NCBI RefSeq assembly: GCF_023065955.2
Contig: NW_026622764.1
Coordinates: forward strand, 80,298,333 to 80,362,332
Length of the DNA stretch: 64,000 nt
Source of the DNA: Ursus arctos
Lineage: Eukaryota; Chordata; Mammalia; Carnivora; Ursidae
Reading direction: 5' to 3'
Within the stretch, counting starts at the first letter, position 1; each line of letters begins with the position of its first letter. The notes beneath the pieces are model-generated. The model worked only from the letters and a program-made list of their open reading frames with translations, made no database searches and was not told the origin of the DNA. The position numbers and the translations under genes are program-made. Shown here piece by piece: positions 34,501-47,579 of this stretch.

Positions 34501-36871
34501 AGGAGTTCAACCCCAACGAACACAGCCCGGAGACCCCTGGGGCAAAAACGGCTTCCGACGAACAATAGGTGCTTGCTGTGGAACACCTATCCCAAGTGGG
34601 GGTAGCCAGCTCAACAAAATGCCACACACCCAGGTGTAAGAAACAACATTGCCCAGGCATGGTCTAAGCCCCTCACCTCGTCCCTGTGCTTTGGGGAGCC
34701 GGAGGGACAGCCGAGGCACACGGCCCTGAGACCCCTTTGAAAAAGCCGGCTTCCCACGGAGACAGTTTTCCTGAGGTGCACACCCTATCCCAAGTGGTTG
34801 TGGCAAAGTAAAGCAAATGCCCTCCACTTCTCTGGAAGAAACCACAGTGCCCAGCCATGTTCTAAGCCCTCCCATCCTCCCTGGGCTTCTGGCAGCAGGA
34901 GTGAAAAGAGAGGAGCAGAGCACAGGGACCCGTTTGACAAAACTCGGCTTCCCACGGGAAAGTCTTTCTCCACGTGCAGACATGCTCCCAGGTGCCTGGG
35001 GCAAGGGGAAGGAAATGCCATACACTGACCTGGAAGAGACCACAGGGCCCAGGCACAGTCTGAACCCTTCCCTCAACCCGGCGGTTTTGCTAGCAGGAGT
35101 TCAACCCCAACGAACACAGCCCGGAGACCCCTGGGGCAAAAACGGCTTCCGACGAACAATAGGTGCTTGCTGTGGAACACCTATCCCAAGTGGGGGTAGC
35201 CAGCTCAACAAAATGCCACACACCCAGGTGTAAGAAACAACATTGCCCAGGCATGGTCTAAGCCCCTCACCTCGTCCCTGTGCTTTGGGGAGCCGGAGGG
35301 ACAGCCCAGGCACACGGCCCTGAGACCCCTTTGAAAAAGCCGGCTTCCCACGGAAACAGTTTTCCTGAGGTGCACACCCTATCCCAAGTGGTTGTGGCAA
35401 GGTAAAGCAAATGCCCTCCACTTCTCTGGAAGAAACCACAGTGCCCAGCCATGTTCTAAGCCCTCCCATCGTCCCTGGGCTTCTGGCAGCAGGAGTGAAA
35501 AGAGAGGAGCAGAGCACTGGGACCCGTTTGACAAAACCCGGCTTCCCACGGGAAAGTCTTTCTCCACGTGCAGACATGCTCCCAGGTGCCTATGGCAAGG
35601 GGAAGGAAATGCCATACACTGACCTGGAAGAGACCACAGGGCCCAGGCACAGTCTGAACCCTTCCCTCAACCCGGCGGTTTTGCTAGCAGGAGTTCAACC
35701 CCAACGAACACAGCCCGGAGACCCCTGGGGCAAAAACGGCTTCCGACGAACAATAGGTGCTTGCTGTGGAACACCTATCCCAAGTGGGGGTAGCCAGCTC
35801 AACAAAATGCCACACACCCAGTTGTAAGAAACAACATTGCCCAGGCATGGTCTAAGCCCCTCACCTCGTCCCTGTGCTTTGGGGAGCTGGAGGGACAGCC
35901 GAGGCACACGGCCCTGAGACCCCTTTGAAAAAGCCGGCTTCCCAAGGAGACAGTTTTCCTGAGGTGCACACCCTATCCCAAGTGGTTGTGGCAAAGTAAA
36001 GCAAATGCCCTCCACTTCTCTGGAAGAAACCACAGTGCCCAGCCATGTTCTAAGCCCTCGCATCCTCCCTGGGCTTCTGACAGCAGGAGTGAAAAGAGAG
36101 GAACAGAGCACTGGGACCCATTTGACAAAACCCGGCTTCCCACGGGAAAGTCTTTCTCCACGTGCAGACATGCTCCCAGGTGCCTGTGGCAAGGGGAAGG
36201 AAATGCCATACACTGACCTGGAAGAGACCACAGGGCCCAGGCACAGTCTGAACCCTTCCCTCAACCCGGCGGTTTTGCTAGCAGGAGTTCAACCCCAACG
36301 AACACAGCCCGGAGACCCCTGGGGCAAAAACGGCTTCCGACGAACAATAGGTGCTTGCTGTGGAACACCTATCCCAAGTGGGGGTAGCCAGCTCAACAAA
36401 ATGCCACACACCCAGGTGTAAGAAACAACATTGCCCAGGCATGGTCTAAGCCCCTCACCTCGTCCCTGTGCTTTGGGGAGCCGGAGGGACAGCCGAGGCA
36501 CACGGCCCTGAGACCCCTTTGCAAAAAGCCGGCTTCCCACGGAGACAGTTTTCCTGAGGTGCACACCCTATCCCAAGTGGTTGTGGCAAGGTAAAGCAAA
36601 TGCCCTCCACTTCTCTGGAAGAAACCACAGTGCCCAGCCATGTTCTAAGCCCTCCCATCCTTCCTGGGCTTCTGACAGTAGGAGTGAAAAGAGAGGAGCA
36701 GAGCACTGGGACCCGTTTGACAAAACCCGGCTTCCCACGGGAAAGTCTTTCTCCACGTGCAGACATGCTCCCAGGTGCCTGTGGCAAGGGGAAGGAAATG
36801 CCATACACTGACCTGGAAGAGACCACAGGGCCCAGGCACAGTCTGAACCCTTCCCTCAACCCGGCCGTTTT
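31522..36871. repeat. Units 54-62 (starts 31522, 32117, 32712, 33306, 33901, 34495, 35089, 35683, 36277)
   Basis: Right-subfamily units. Unit 32712 shares the CCTAGC start, GCTTACTG and CCCTAGTGG with 28552 and 30928. The later part of unit 31522 resembles that of 33306 (CCATCGTCCC, GGGCCCCG, TTCCGACGGG) about 1784 bp away. Units 33901, 34495, 35089 and 35683 form a run of four units without the optional C. Units 33901 and 34495 share AAAACTCGG, seen again at 49365, 52932 and 56498. Confidence 0.88.
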
Positions 36872-39845
36872 GCTAGCAGGAGTTCAACCCCAACGAACAC
36901 AGCCCGGAGACCCCTGGGGCAAAAACGGCTTCCGACGAACAATAGGTGCTTGCTGTGGAACACCTATCCCAAGTGGGGGTAGCCAGCTCAACAAAATGCC
37001 ACACACCCAGGTGTAAGAAACAACATTGCCCAGGCATGGTCTAAGCCCCTCACCTCGTCCCTGTGCTTTGGGGAGCCGGAGGGACAGCCGAGGCACACGG
37101 CCCTGAGACCCCTTTGCAAAAAGCCGGCTTCCCACGGAGACAGTTTTCCTGAGGTGCACACCCTATCCCAAGTGGTTGTGGCAAGGTAAAGCAAATGCCC
37201 TCCACTTCTCTGGAAGAAACCACAGTGCCCAGCCATGTTCTAAGCCCTCCCATCCTCCCTGGGCTTCTGGCAGCAGGAGTGAAAAGAGAGGAGCAGAGCA
37301 CTGGGACCCGTTGGACAAAAACCGGCTTCCCACGGGAAAGTCTTTCTCCACGTGCAGACATGCTCCCAGGTGCCTGGGGCAAGGGGAAGGAAATGCCATA
37401 CACTGACCTGGAAGAGACCACAGGGCCCAGGCACAGTCTGAACCCTTCCCTCAACCCGGCGGGTTTGCTAGCAGGAGTTCAACCCCAACGAACACAGCCC
37501 GGAGACCCCTGGGGCAAAAACGGCTTCCGACGAACAATAGGTGCTTGCGGTGGAACACCTATCCCATGTGGGGGTAGCCAGCTCAACAAAATGCCACACA
37601 CCCAGGTGTAAGAAACAACATTGCCCAGGCATGGTCTAAGCCCCTCACCTCGTCCCTGTGCTTTGGGGAGCCGGAGGGACAGCCGAGGCACACGGCCCTG
37701 AGACCCCTTTGCAAAAAGCCGGCTTCCCACGGGGACAGTTTTCCTGAGGTGCAGACCCTATCCCAAGTGGTTGTGGCAAGGTAAAGCAAATGCCCTCCAC
37801 TTCTCTGGAAGAAACCACAGTGCCCAGCCATGTTCTAAGCCCTCCCATCCTCCCTGGGCTTCTGGCAGCAGGAGTGAAAAGAGAGGAGCAGAGCACTGGG
37901 ACCCGTTTGACAAAAACCGGCTTCCCACGGGAAAGTCTTTCTCCACGTGCAGACATGCTCCCAGGTGCCTGGGGCAAGGGGAAGGAAATGCCATACACTG
38001 ACCTGGAAGAGACCACAGGGCCCAGGCACAGTCTGAACCCTTCCCTCAACCCGGCGGTTTTGCTAGCAGGAGTTCAACCCCAACGAACACAGCCCGGAGA
38101 CCCCTGGGGCAAAAACGGCTTCCGACGAACAATAGGTGCTTGCTGTGGAACACCTATCCCAAGTGGGGGTAGCCAGCTCAACAAAATGCCACACACCCAG
38201 GTGTAAGAAACAACATTGCCCAGGCATGGTCTAAGCCCCTCACCTCGTCCCTGTGCTTTGGGGAGCCGGAGGGACAGCCGAGGCACACGGCCCTGAGACC
38301 CCTTTGCAAAAAGCCGGCTTCCCACGGAGACAGTTTTCCTGAGGTGCACACCCTATCCCAAGTGGTTGTGGCAAGGTAAAGCAAATGCCCTCCACTTCTC
38401 TGGAAGAAACCACAGTGCCCAGCCATGTTCTAAGCCCTCCCATCCTCCCTGGGCTTCTGGCAGCAGGAGTGAAAAGAGAGGAGCAGAGCACTGGGACCCG
38501 TTGGACAAAAACCGGCTTCCCACGGGAAAGTCTTTCTCCACGTGCAGACATGCTCCCAGGTGCCTGGGGCAAGGGGAAGGAAATGCCATACACTGACCTG
38601 GAAGAGACCACAGGGCCCAGGCACAGTCTGAACCCTTCCCTCAACCCGGCGGTTTTGCTAGCAGGAGTTCAACCCCAACGAACACAGCCCGGAGACCCCT
38701 GGGTCAAAAACGGCTTCCGACGAACAATAGGTGCTTGCGGTGGAACACCTATCCCAAGTGGGGGTAGCCAGCTCAACAAAATGCCACACACCCAGGTGTA
38801 AGAAACAACATTGCCCAGGCATGGTCTAAGCCCCTCACCTCGTCCCTGTGCTTTGGGGAGCCGGAGGGACAGCCGAGGCACACGGCCCTGAGACCCCTTT
38901 GCAAAAAGCCGGCTTCCCACGGAGACAGTTTTCCTGAGGTGCAGACCCTATCCCAAGTGGTTGTGGCAAGGTAAAGCAAATGCCCTCCACTTCTCTGGAA
39001 GAAACCACAGTGCCCAGCCATGTTCTAAGCCCTCCCATCCTCCCTGGACTTCTGGAAGCAGGAGTGAAAAGAGAGGAGCAGAGCACGGGGACCCGTTTGA
39101 CAAAACCCGGCTTCCCACGGGAAAGTCTTTCTCCACGTGCAGACATGCTCCCAGGTGCCTGTGGCAAGGGGAAGGAAATGCCATACACTGACCTGGAAGA
39201 GACCACAGGGCCCAGGCACAGTCTGAACCCTTCCCTCAACCCGGCGGTTTTGCTAGCAGGAGTTCAACCCCAACGAACACAGCCCGGAGACCCCTGGGGC
39301 AAAAACGGCTTCCGACGAACAATAGGTGCTTGCTGTGGAACACCTATCCCAAGTGGGGGTAGCCAGCTCAACAAAATGCCACACACCCAAGTGTAAGAAA
39401 CAACATTGCCCAGGCATGGTCTAAGCCCCTCACCTCGTCCCTGTGCTTTGGGGAGCCGGAGGGACAGCCGAGGCACACGGCCCTGAGACCCCTTTGAAAA
39501 AGCCGGCTTCCCACGGAGACAGTTTTCCTGAGGTGCACACCCTATCCCAAGTGGTTGTGGCAAGGTAAAGCAAATGCCCTCCACTTCTCTGGAAGAAACC
39601 ACAGTGCCCAGCCATGTTCTAAGCCCTCCCATCCTCCCTGGGCTTCTGGCAGCAGGAGTGAAAAGAGAGGAGCAGAGCACGGGGACCCGTTTGACAAAAC
39701 CCGGCTTCCCACGGGAAAGTCTTTCTCCACGTGCAGACATGCTCCCAGGTGCCTGGGGCAAGGGGAAGGAAATGCCATACACTGACCTGGAAGAGACCAC
39801 AGGGCCCAGGCACAGTCTGAACCCTTCCCTCAACCCGGCGGGTTT
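36872..39845. repeat. Five-unit super-repeat, copy 1 (starts 36872, 37467, 38062, 38657, 39252)
   Basis: This 2974-bp block recurs at 41630 and 44605. Unit markers in order are: CGTTGGACAAAAACC (1st), GCTTGCGGTGG with CCCATGTGGG and CACGGGGACAG (2nd), CGTTGGACAAAAACC again (3rd), GCTTGCGGTGG with GGACTTCTGGAAGC (4th), CAAGTGTAAG (5th). The 1st/3rd and 2nd/4th resemblance shows that the five-unit block itself grew by an internal two-unit duplication. Its fifth unit lacks the optional C, unlike the other two copies. Confidence 0.9.
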
Positions 39846-41629
39846 GCTAGCAGGAGTTCAACCCCAACGAACACAGCCCGGAGACCCCTGGGGCAAAAAC
39901 GGCTTCCGACGAACAATAGGTGCTTGCTGTGGAACACCTATCCCAAGTGGGGGTAGCCAGCTCAACAAAATGCCACACACCCAGGTGTAAGAAACAACAT
40001 TGCCCAGGCATGGTCTAAGCCCCTCACCTCGTCCCTGTGCTTTGGGGAGCCGGAGGGACAGCCGAGGCACACGGCCCTGAGACCCCTTTGCAAAAAGCCG
40101 GCTTCCCACGGAGACAGTTTTCCTGAGGTGCAGACCCTCTCACAAGTGGTTGTGGCAAGGTAAAGCAAATGCCCTCCACTTCTCTGGAAGAAACCACAGT
40201 GCCCAGCCATGTTCTAAGCCCTCCCATCCTCCCTGGGCTTCTGGCAGCAGGAGTGAAAAGAGAGGAGCAGAGCACTGGGACCCGTTTGACAAAACCCGGC
40301 TTCCCACGGGAAAGTCTTTTCTCCACGTGCAGACATGCTCCCAGGTGCCTGGGGCAAGGGGAAGGAAATGCCATACACTGACCTGGAAGAGACCACAGGG
40401 CCCAGGCACAGTGTGAACCCTTCCCTCAACCCGGCGGTTTTGCTAGCAGGAGTTCAACCCCAACGAACACAGCCCGGAGACCCCTGAGGCAAAACGGCTT
40501 CCGACGAACAGTAGGTGCTTGCTGTGGAACACCTATCCCAAGTGGGGGTAGCCAGCTCAACAAAATGCCACACACCCAGGTGTAAGAAACAACATTGCCC
40601 AGGCATGGTCTAAGCCCCTCACCTCGTCCCTGTGCTTTGGGGAGCCGGAGGGACAGCCGAGGCACACGGCCCTGAGACCCCTTTGAAAAAGCCGGCTTCC
40701 CACGGAAACAGTTTTCCTGAGGTGCACACCCTATCCCAAGTGGTTGTGGCAAGGTAAAGCAAATGCCCTCCACTTCTCTGGAAGAAACCACAGTGCCCAG
40801 CCATGTTCTAAGCCCTCCCATCCTCCCTGGGCTTCTGGCAGCAGGAGTGAAAAGAGAGGAGCAGAGCACTGGGACCCGTTTGACAAAACCCGGCTTCCCA
40901 CGGGAAAGTCTTTCTCCACGTGCAGACATGCTCCCAGGTGCCTCTGGCAAGGGGAAGGAAATGCCATACACTGACCTGGAAGAGACCACAGGTCCCAGGC
41001 ACAGTCTGAACCCTTCCCTCAACCCGGCGGTTTTGCTAGCAGGAGTTCAACCCCAACGAACAGAGCCCGGAGACCCCTGGGGCAAAAACGGCTTCCGACG
41101 AACAATAGGTGCTTGCTGTGGAACACCTATCCCAAGTGGGGGTAGCCAGCTCAACAAAATGCCACACACCCAGGTGTAAGAAACAACATTGCCCAGGCAT
41201 GGTCTAAGCCCCTCACCTCGTCCCTGTGCTTTGGGGAGCCGGAGGGACAGCCGAGGCACACGGCCCTGAGACCCCTTTGCAAAAAGCCGGCTTCCCACGG
41301 AGACAGTTTTCCTGAGGTGCACACCCTATCCCAAGTGGTTGTGGCAAAGTAAAGCAAATGCCCTCCACTTCTCTGGAAGAAACCACAGTGCCCAGCCATG
41401 TTCTAAGCCCTCCCATCCTCCCTGGGCTTCTGACAGTAGGAGTGAAAAGAGAGGAGCAGAGCACTGGGACCCGTTTGACAAAACCCGGCTTCCCACGGGA
41501 AAGTCTTTCTCCACGTGCAGACATGCTCCCAGGTGCCTGTGGCAAGGGGAAGGAAATGCCATACACTGACCTGGAAGAGACCACAGGGCCCAGGCACAGT
41601 CTGAACCCTTCCCTCAACCCGGCCGTTTT
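39846..41629. repeat. Units 68-70, between super-repeat copies (starts 39846, 40442, 41035)
   Basis: Three units separate super-repeat copies 1 and 2. Unit 39846 is 596 bp, the longest in the window, owing to an extra T at GTCTTTTCTCC (about 40315) on top of the optional C; it also has CTCTCACAAGTGG for CTATCCCAAGTGG. Unit 40442 is 593 bp, with CCCCTGAGGCAAAACGGC one A short and AACAGTAGG. Unit 41035 resembles 36277, so the 4758-bp correspondence with copy 1 begins here. Confidence 0.88.
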
Positions 41630-44604
41630 GCTAGCAGGAGTTCAACCCCAACGAACACAGCCCGGAGACCCCTGGGGCAAAAACGGCTTCCGACGAACAA
41701 TAGGTGCTTGCTGTGGAACACCTATCCCAAGTGGGGGTAGCCAGCTCAACAAAATGCCACACACCCAGGTGTAAGAAACAACATTGCCCAGGCATGGTCT
41801 AAGCCCCTCACCTCGTCCCTGTGCTTTGGGGAGCCGGAGGGACAGCCGAGGCACACGGCCCTGAGACCCCTTTGCAAAAAGCCGGCTTCCCACGGAGACA
41901 GTTTTCCTGAGGTGCACACCCTATCCCAAGTGGTTGTGGCAAGGTAAAGCAAATGCCCTCCACTTCTCTGGAAGAAACCACAGTGCCCAGCCATGTTCTA
42001 AGCCCTCCCATCCTCCCTGGGCTTCTGGCAGCAGGAGTGAAAAGAGAGGAGCAGAGCACTGGGACCCGTTGGACAAAAACCGGCTTCACACGGGAAAGTC
42101 TTTCTCCACGTGCAGACATGCTCCCAGGTGCCTGGGGCAAGGGGAAGGAAATGCCATACACTGACCTGGAAGAGACCACAGGGCCCAGGCACAGTCTGAA
42201 CCCTTCCCTCAACCCGGCGGGTTTGCTAGCAGGAGTTCAACCCCAACGAACACAGCCCGGAGACCCCTGGGGCAAAAACGGCTTCCGACGAACAATAGGT
42301 GCTTGCGGTGGAACACCTATCCCATGTGGGGGTAGCCAGCTCAACAAAATGCCACACACCCAGGTGTAAGAAACAACATTGCCCAGGCATGGTCTAAGCC
42401 CCTCACCTCGTCCCTGTGCTTTGGGGAGCCGGAGGGACAGCCGAGGCACACGGCCCTGAGACCCCTTTGCAAAAAGCCGGCTTCCCACGGGGACAGTTTT
42501 CCTGAGGTGCAGACCCTATCCCAAGTGGTTGTGGCAAGGTAAAGCAAATGCCCTCCACTTCTCTGGAAGAAACCACAGTGCCCAGCCATGTTCTAAGCCC
42601 TCCCATCCTCCCTGGGCTTCTGGCAGCAGGAGTGAAAAGAGAGGAGCAGAGCACTGGGACCCGTTTGACAAAAACCGGCTTCCCACGGGAAAGTCTTTCT
42701 CCACGTGCAGACATGCTCCCAGGTGCCTGTGGCAAGGGGAAGGAAATGCCATACACTGACCTGGAAGAGACCACAGGGCCCAGGCACAGTCTGAACCCTT
42801 CCCTCAACCCGGCGGTTTTGCTAGCAGGAGTTCAACCCCAACGAACACAGCCCGGAGACCCCTGGGGCAAAAACGGCTTCCGACGAACAATAGGTGCTTG
42901 CTGTGGAACACCTATCCCAAGTGGGGGTAGCCAGCTCAACAAAATGCCACACACCCAGGTGTAAGAAACAACATTGCCCAGGCATGGTCTAAGCCCCTCA
43001 CCTCGTCCCTGTGCTTTGGGGAGCCGGAGGGACAGCCGAGGCACACGGCCCTGAGACCCCTTTGCAAAAAGCCGGCTTCCCACGGAGACAGTTTTCCTGA
43101 GGTGCACACCCTATCCCAAGTGGTTGTGGCAAGGTAAAGCAAATGCCCTCCACTTCTCTGGAAGAAACCACAGTGCCCAGCCATGTTCTAAGCCCTCCCA
43201 TCCTCCCTGGGCTTCTGGCAGCAGGAGTGAAAAGAGAGGAGCAGAGCACTGGGACCCGTTGGACAAAAACCGGCTTCCCACGGGAAAGTCTTTCTCCACG
43301 TGCAGACATGCTCCCAGGTGCCTGGGGCAAGGGGAAGGAAATGCCATACACTGACCTGGAAGAGACCACAGGGCCCAGGCACAGTCTGAACCCTTCCCTC
43401 AACCCGGCGGTTTTGCTAGCAGGAGTTCAACCCCAACGAACACAGCCCGGAGACCCCTGGGGCAAAAACGGCTTCCGACGAACAATAGGTGCTTGCGGTG
43501 GAACACCTATCCCAAGTGGGGGTAGCCAGCTCAACAAAATGCCACACACCCAGGTGTAAGAAACAACATTGCCCAGGCATGGTCTAAGCCCCTCACCTCG
43601 TCCCTGTGCTTTGGGGAGCCGGAGGGACAGCCGAGGCACACGGCCCTGAGACCCCTTTGCAAAAAGCCGGCTTCCCACGGAGACACTTTTCCTGAGGTGC
43701 AGACCCTATCCCAAGTGGTTGTGGCAAGGTAAAGCAAATGCCCTCCACTTCTCTGGAAGAAACCACAGTGCCCAGCCATGTTCTAAGCCCTCCCATCCTC
43801 CCTGGACTTCTGGAAGCAGGAGTGAAAAGAGAGGAGCAGAGCACGGGGACCCGTTTGACAAAACCCGGCTTCCCACGGGAAAGTCTTTCTCCACGTGCAG
43901 ACATGCTCCCAGGTGCCTGTGGCAAGGGGAAGGAAATGCCATACACTGACCTGGAAGAGACCACAGGGCCCAGGCACAGTCTGAACCCTTCCCTCAACCC
44001 GGCGGTTTTGCTAGCAGGAGTTCAACCCCAACGAACACAGCCCGGAGACCCCTGGGGCAAAAACGGCTTCCGACGAACAATAGGTGCTTGCTGTGGAACA
44101 CCTATCCCAAGTGGGGGTAGCCAGCTCAACAAAATGCCACACACCCAAGTGTAAGAAACAACATTGCCCAGGCTTGGTCTAAGCCCCTCACCTCGTCCCT
44201 GTGCTTTGGGGAGCCGGAGGGACAGCCGAGGCACACGGCCCTGAGACCCCTTTGCAAAAAGCCGGCTTCCCACGGAGACAGTTTTCCTGAGGTGCACACC
44301 CTATCCCAAGTGGTTGTGGCAAAGTAAAGCAAATGCCCTCCACTTCTCTGGAAGAAACCACAGTGCCCAGCCATGTTCTAAGCCCTCCCATCCTTCCTGG
44401 GCTTCTGACAGTAGGAGTGAAAAGAGAGGAGCAGAGCACTGGGACCCGTTTGACAAAACCCGGCTTCCCACGGGAAAGTCTTTCTCCACGTGCAGACATG
44501 CTCCCAGGTGCCTGTGGCAAGGGGAAGGAAATGCCATACACTGACCTGGAAGAGACCACAGGGCCCAGGCACAGTCTGAACCCTTCCCTCAACCCGGCCG
44601 TTTT
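41630..44604. repeat. Five-unit super-repeat, copy 2 (starts 41630, 42225, 42820, 43415, 44010)
   Basis: This 2975-bp copy shows all the ordered markers of copy 1. Private changes include GGCTTCACACGGG in the first unit and GACACTTTTCC in the fourth. The fifth unit has CCCAGGCTTGG and CAAGTGTAAG. All five units carry the optional C. It is directly followed by copy 3. Confidence 0.9.
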
Positions 44605-47579
44605 GCTAGCAGGAGTTCAACCCCAACGAACACAGCCCGGAGACCCCTGGGGCAAAAACGGCTTCCGACGAACAATAGGTGCTTGCTGTGGAACACCTAT
44701 CCCAAGTGGGGGTAGCCAGCTCAACAAAATGCCACACACCCAGGTGTAAGAAACAACATTGCCCAGGCATGGTCTAAGCCCCTCACCTCGTCCCTGTGCT
44801 TTGGGGAGCCGGAGGGACAGCCGAGGCACACGGCCCTGAGACCCCTTTGCAAAAAGCCGGCTTCCCACGGAGACAGTTTTCCTGAGGTGCACACCCTATC
44901 CCAAGTGGTTGTGGCAAGGTAAAGCAAATGCCCTCCACTTCTCTGGAAGAAACCACAGTGCCCAGCCATGTTCTAAGCCCTCCCATCCTCCCTGGGCTTC
45001 TGGCAGCAGGAGTGAAAAGAGAGGAGCAGAGCACTGGGACCCGTTGGACAAAAACCGGCTTCCCACGGGAAAGTCTTTCTCCACGTGCAGACATGCTCCC
45101 AGGTGCCTGGGGCAAGGGGAAGGAAATGCCATACACTGACCTGGAAGAGACCACAGGGCCCAGGCACAGTCTGAACCCTTCCCTCAACCCGGCGGGTTTG
45201 CTAGCAGGAGTTCAACCCCAACGAACACAGCCCGGAGACCCCTGGGGCAAAAACGGCTTCCGACGAACAATAGGTGCTTGCGGTGGAACACCTATCCCAT
45301 GTGGGGGTAGCCAGCTCAACAAAATGCCACACACCCAGGTGTAAGAAACAACATTGCCCAGGCATGGTCTAAGCCCCTCACCTCGTCCCTGTGCTTTGGG
45401 GAGCCGGAGGGACAGCCGAGGCACACGGCCCTGAGACCCCTTTGCAAAAAGCCGGCTTCCCACGGGGACAGTTTTCCTGAGGTGCAGACCCTATCCCAAG
45501 TGGTTGTGGCAAGGTAAAGCAAATGCCCTCCACTTCTCTGGAAGAAACCACAGTGCCCAGCCATGTTCTAAGCCCTCCCATCCTCCCTGGGCTTCTGGCA
45601 GCAGGAGTGAAAAGAGAGGAGCAGAGCACTGGGACCCGTTTGACAAAAACCGGCTTCCCACGGGAAAGTCTTTCTCCACGTGCAGACATGCTCCCAGGTG
45701 CCTGGGGCAAGGGGAAGGAAATGCCATACACTGACCTGGAAGAGACCACAGGGCCCAGGCACAGTCTGAACCCTTCCCTCAACCCGGCGGTTTTGCTAGC
45801 AGGAGTTCAACCCCAACGAACACAGCCCGGAGACCCCTGGGGCAAAAACGGCTTCCGACGAACAATAGGTGCTTGCTGTGGAACACCTATCCCAAGTGGG
45901 GGTAGCCAGCTCAACAAAATGCCACACACCCAGGTGTAAGAAACAACATTGCCCAGGCATGGTCTAAGCCCCTCACCTCGTCCCTGTGCTTTGGGGAGCC
46001 GGAGGGACAGCCGAGGCACACGGCCCGGAGACCCCTTTGCAAAAAGCCGGCTTCCCACGGAGACAGTTTTCCTGAGGTGCACACCCTATCCCAAGTGGTT
46101 GTGGCAAGGTAAAGCAAATGCCCTCCACTTCTCTGGAAGAAACCACAGTGCCCAGCCATGTTCTAAGCCCTCCCATCCTCCCTGGGCTTCTGGCAGCAGG
46201 AGTGAAAAGAGAGGAGCAGAGCACTGGGACCCGTTGGACAAAAACCGGCTTCCCACGGGAAAGTCTTTCTCCACGTGCAGACATGCTCCCAGGTGCCTGG
46301 GGCAAGGGAAAGGAAATGCCATACACTGACCTGGAAGAGACCACAGGGCCCAGGCACAGTCTGAACCCTTCCCTCAACCCGGCGGTTTTGCTAGCAGGAG
46401 TTCAACCCCAACGAACACAGCCCGGAGACCCCTGGGGCAAAAACGGCTTCCGACGAACAATAGGTGCTTGCGGTGGAACACCTATCCCAAGTGGGGGTAG
46501 CCAGCTCAACAAAATGCCACACACCCAGGTGTAAGAAACAACATTGCCCAGGCATGGTCTAAGCCCCTCACCTCGTCCCTGTGCTTTGGGGAGCCGGAGG
46601 GACAGCCGAGGCACACGGCCCTGAGACCCCTTTGCAAAAAGCCGGCTTCCCACGGAGACAGTTTTCCTGAGGTGCAGACCCTATCCCAAGTGGTTGTGGC
46701 AAGGTAAAGCAAATGCCCTCCACTTCTCTGGAAGAAACCACAGTGCCCAGCCATGTTCTAAGCCCTCCCATCCTCCCTGGACTTCTGGAAGCAGGAGTGA
46801 AAAGAGAGGAGCAGAGCACGGGGACCCGTTTGACAAAACCCGGCTTCCCACGGGAAAGTCTTTCTCCACGTGCAGACATGCTCCCAGGTGCCTGTGGCAA
46901 GGGGAAGGAAATGCCATACACTGACCTGGAAGAGACCACAGGGCCCAGGCACAGTCTGAACCCTTCCCTCAACCCGGCGGTTTTGCTAGCAGGAGTTCAA
47001 CCCCAACGAACACAGCCCGGAGACCCCTGGGGCAAAAACGGCTTCCGACGAACAATAGGTGCTTGCTGTGGAACACCTATCCCAAGTGGGGGTAGCCAGC
47101 TCAACAAAATGCCACACACCCAAGTGTAAGAAACAACATTGCCCAGGCTTGGTCTAAGCCCCTCACCTCGTCCCTGTGCTTTGGGGAGCCGGAGGGACAG
47201 CCGAGGCACACGGCCCTGAGACCCCTTTGCAAAAAGCCGGCTTCCCACGGAGACAGTTTTCCTGAGGTGCACACCCTATCCCAAGTGGTTGTGGCAAGGT
47301 AAAGCAAATGCCCTCCACTTCTCTGGAAGAAACCACAGTGCCCAGCCATGTTCTAAGCCCTCCCATCCTCCCTGGACTTCTGGCAGCAGGAGTGAAAAGA
47401 GAGGAGCAGAGCACGGGGACCCGTTTGACAAAACCCGGCTTCCCACGGGAAAGTCTTTCTCCACGTGCAGACATGCTCCCAGGTGCCTGGGGCAAGGGGA
47501 AGGAAATGCCATACACTGACCTGGAAGAGACCACAGGGCCCAGGCACAGTCTGAACCCTTCCCTCAACCCGGCGGGTTT
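44605..47579. repeat. Five-unit super-repeat, copy 3 (starts 44605, 45200, 45795, 46390, 46985)
   Basis: This 2975-bp copy is head-to-tail with copy 2 and shares its CCCAGGCTTGG in the fifth unit, so copies 2 and 3 are closer to each other than to copy 1. Private changes are GGCCCGGAGACC at about 46023 and AGGGAAAGG at about 46307. The fifth unit has GGACTTCTGGCAGC, a partial match to the fourth-unit marker GGACTTCTGGAAGC. Confidence 0.9.
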
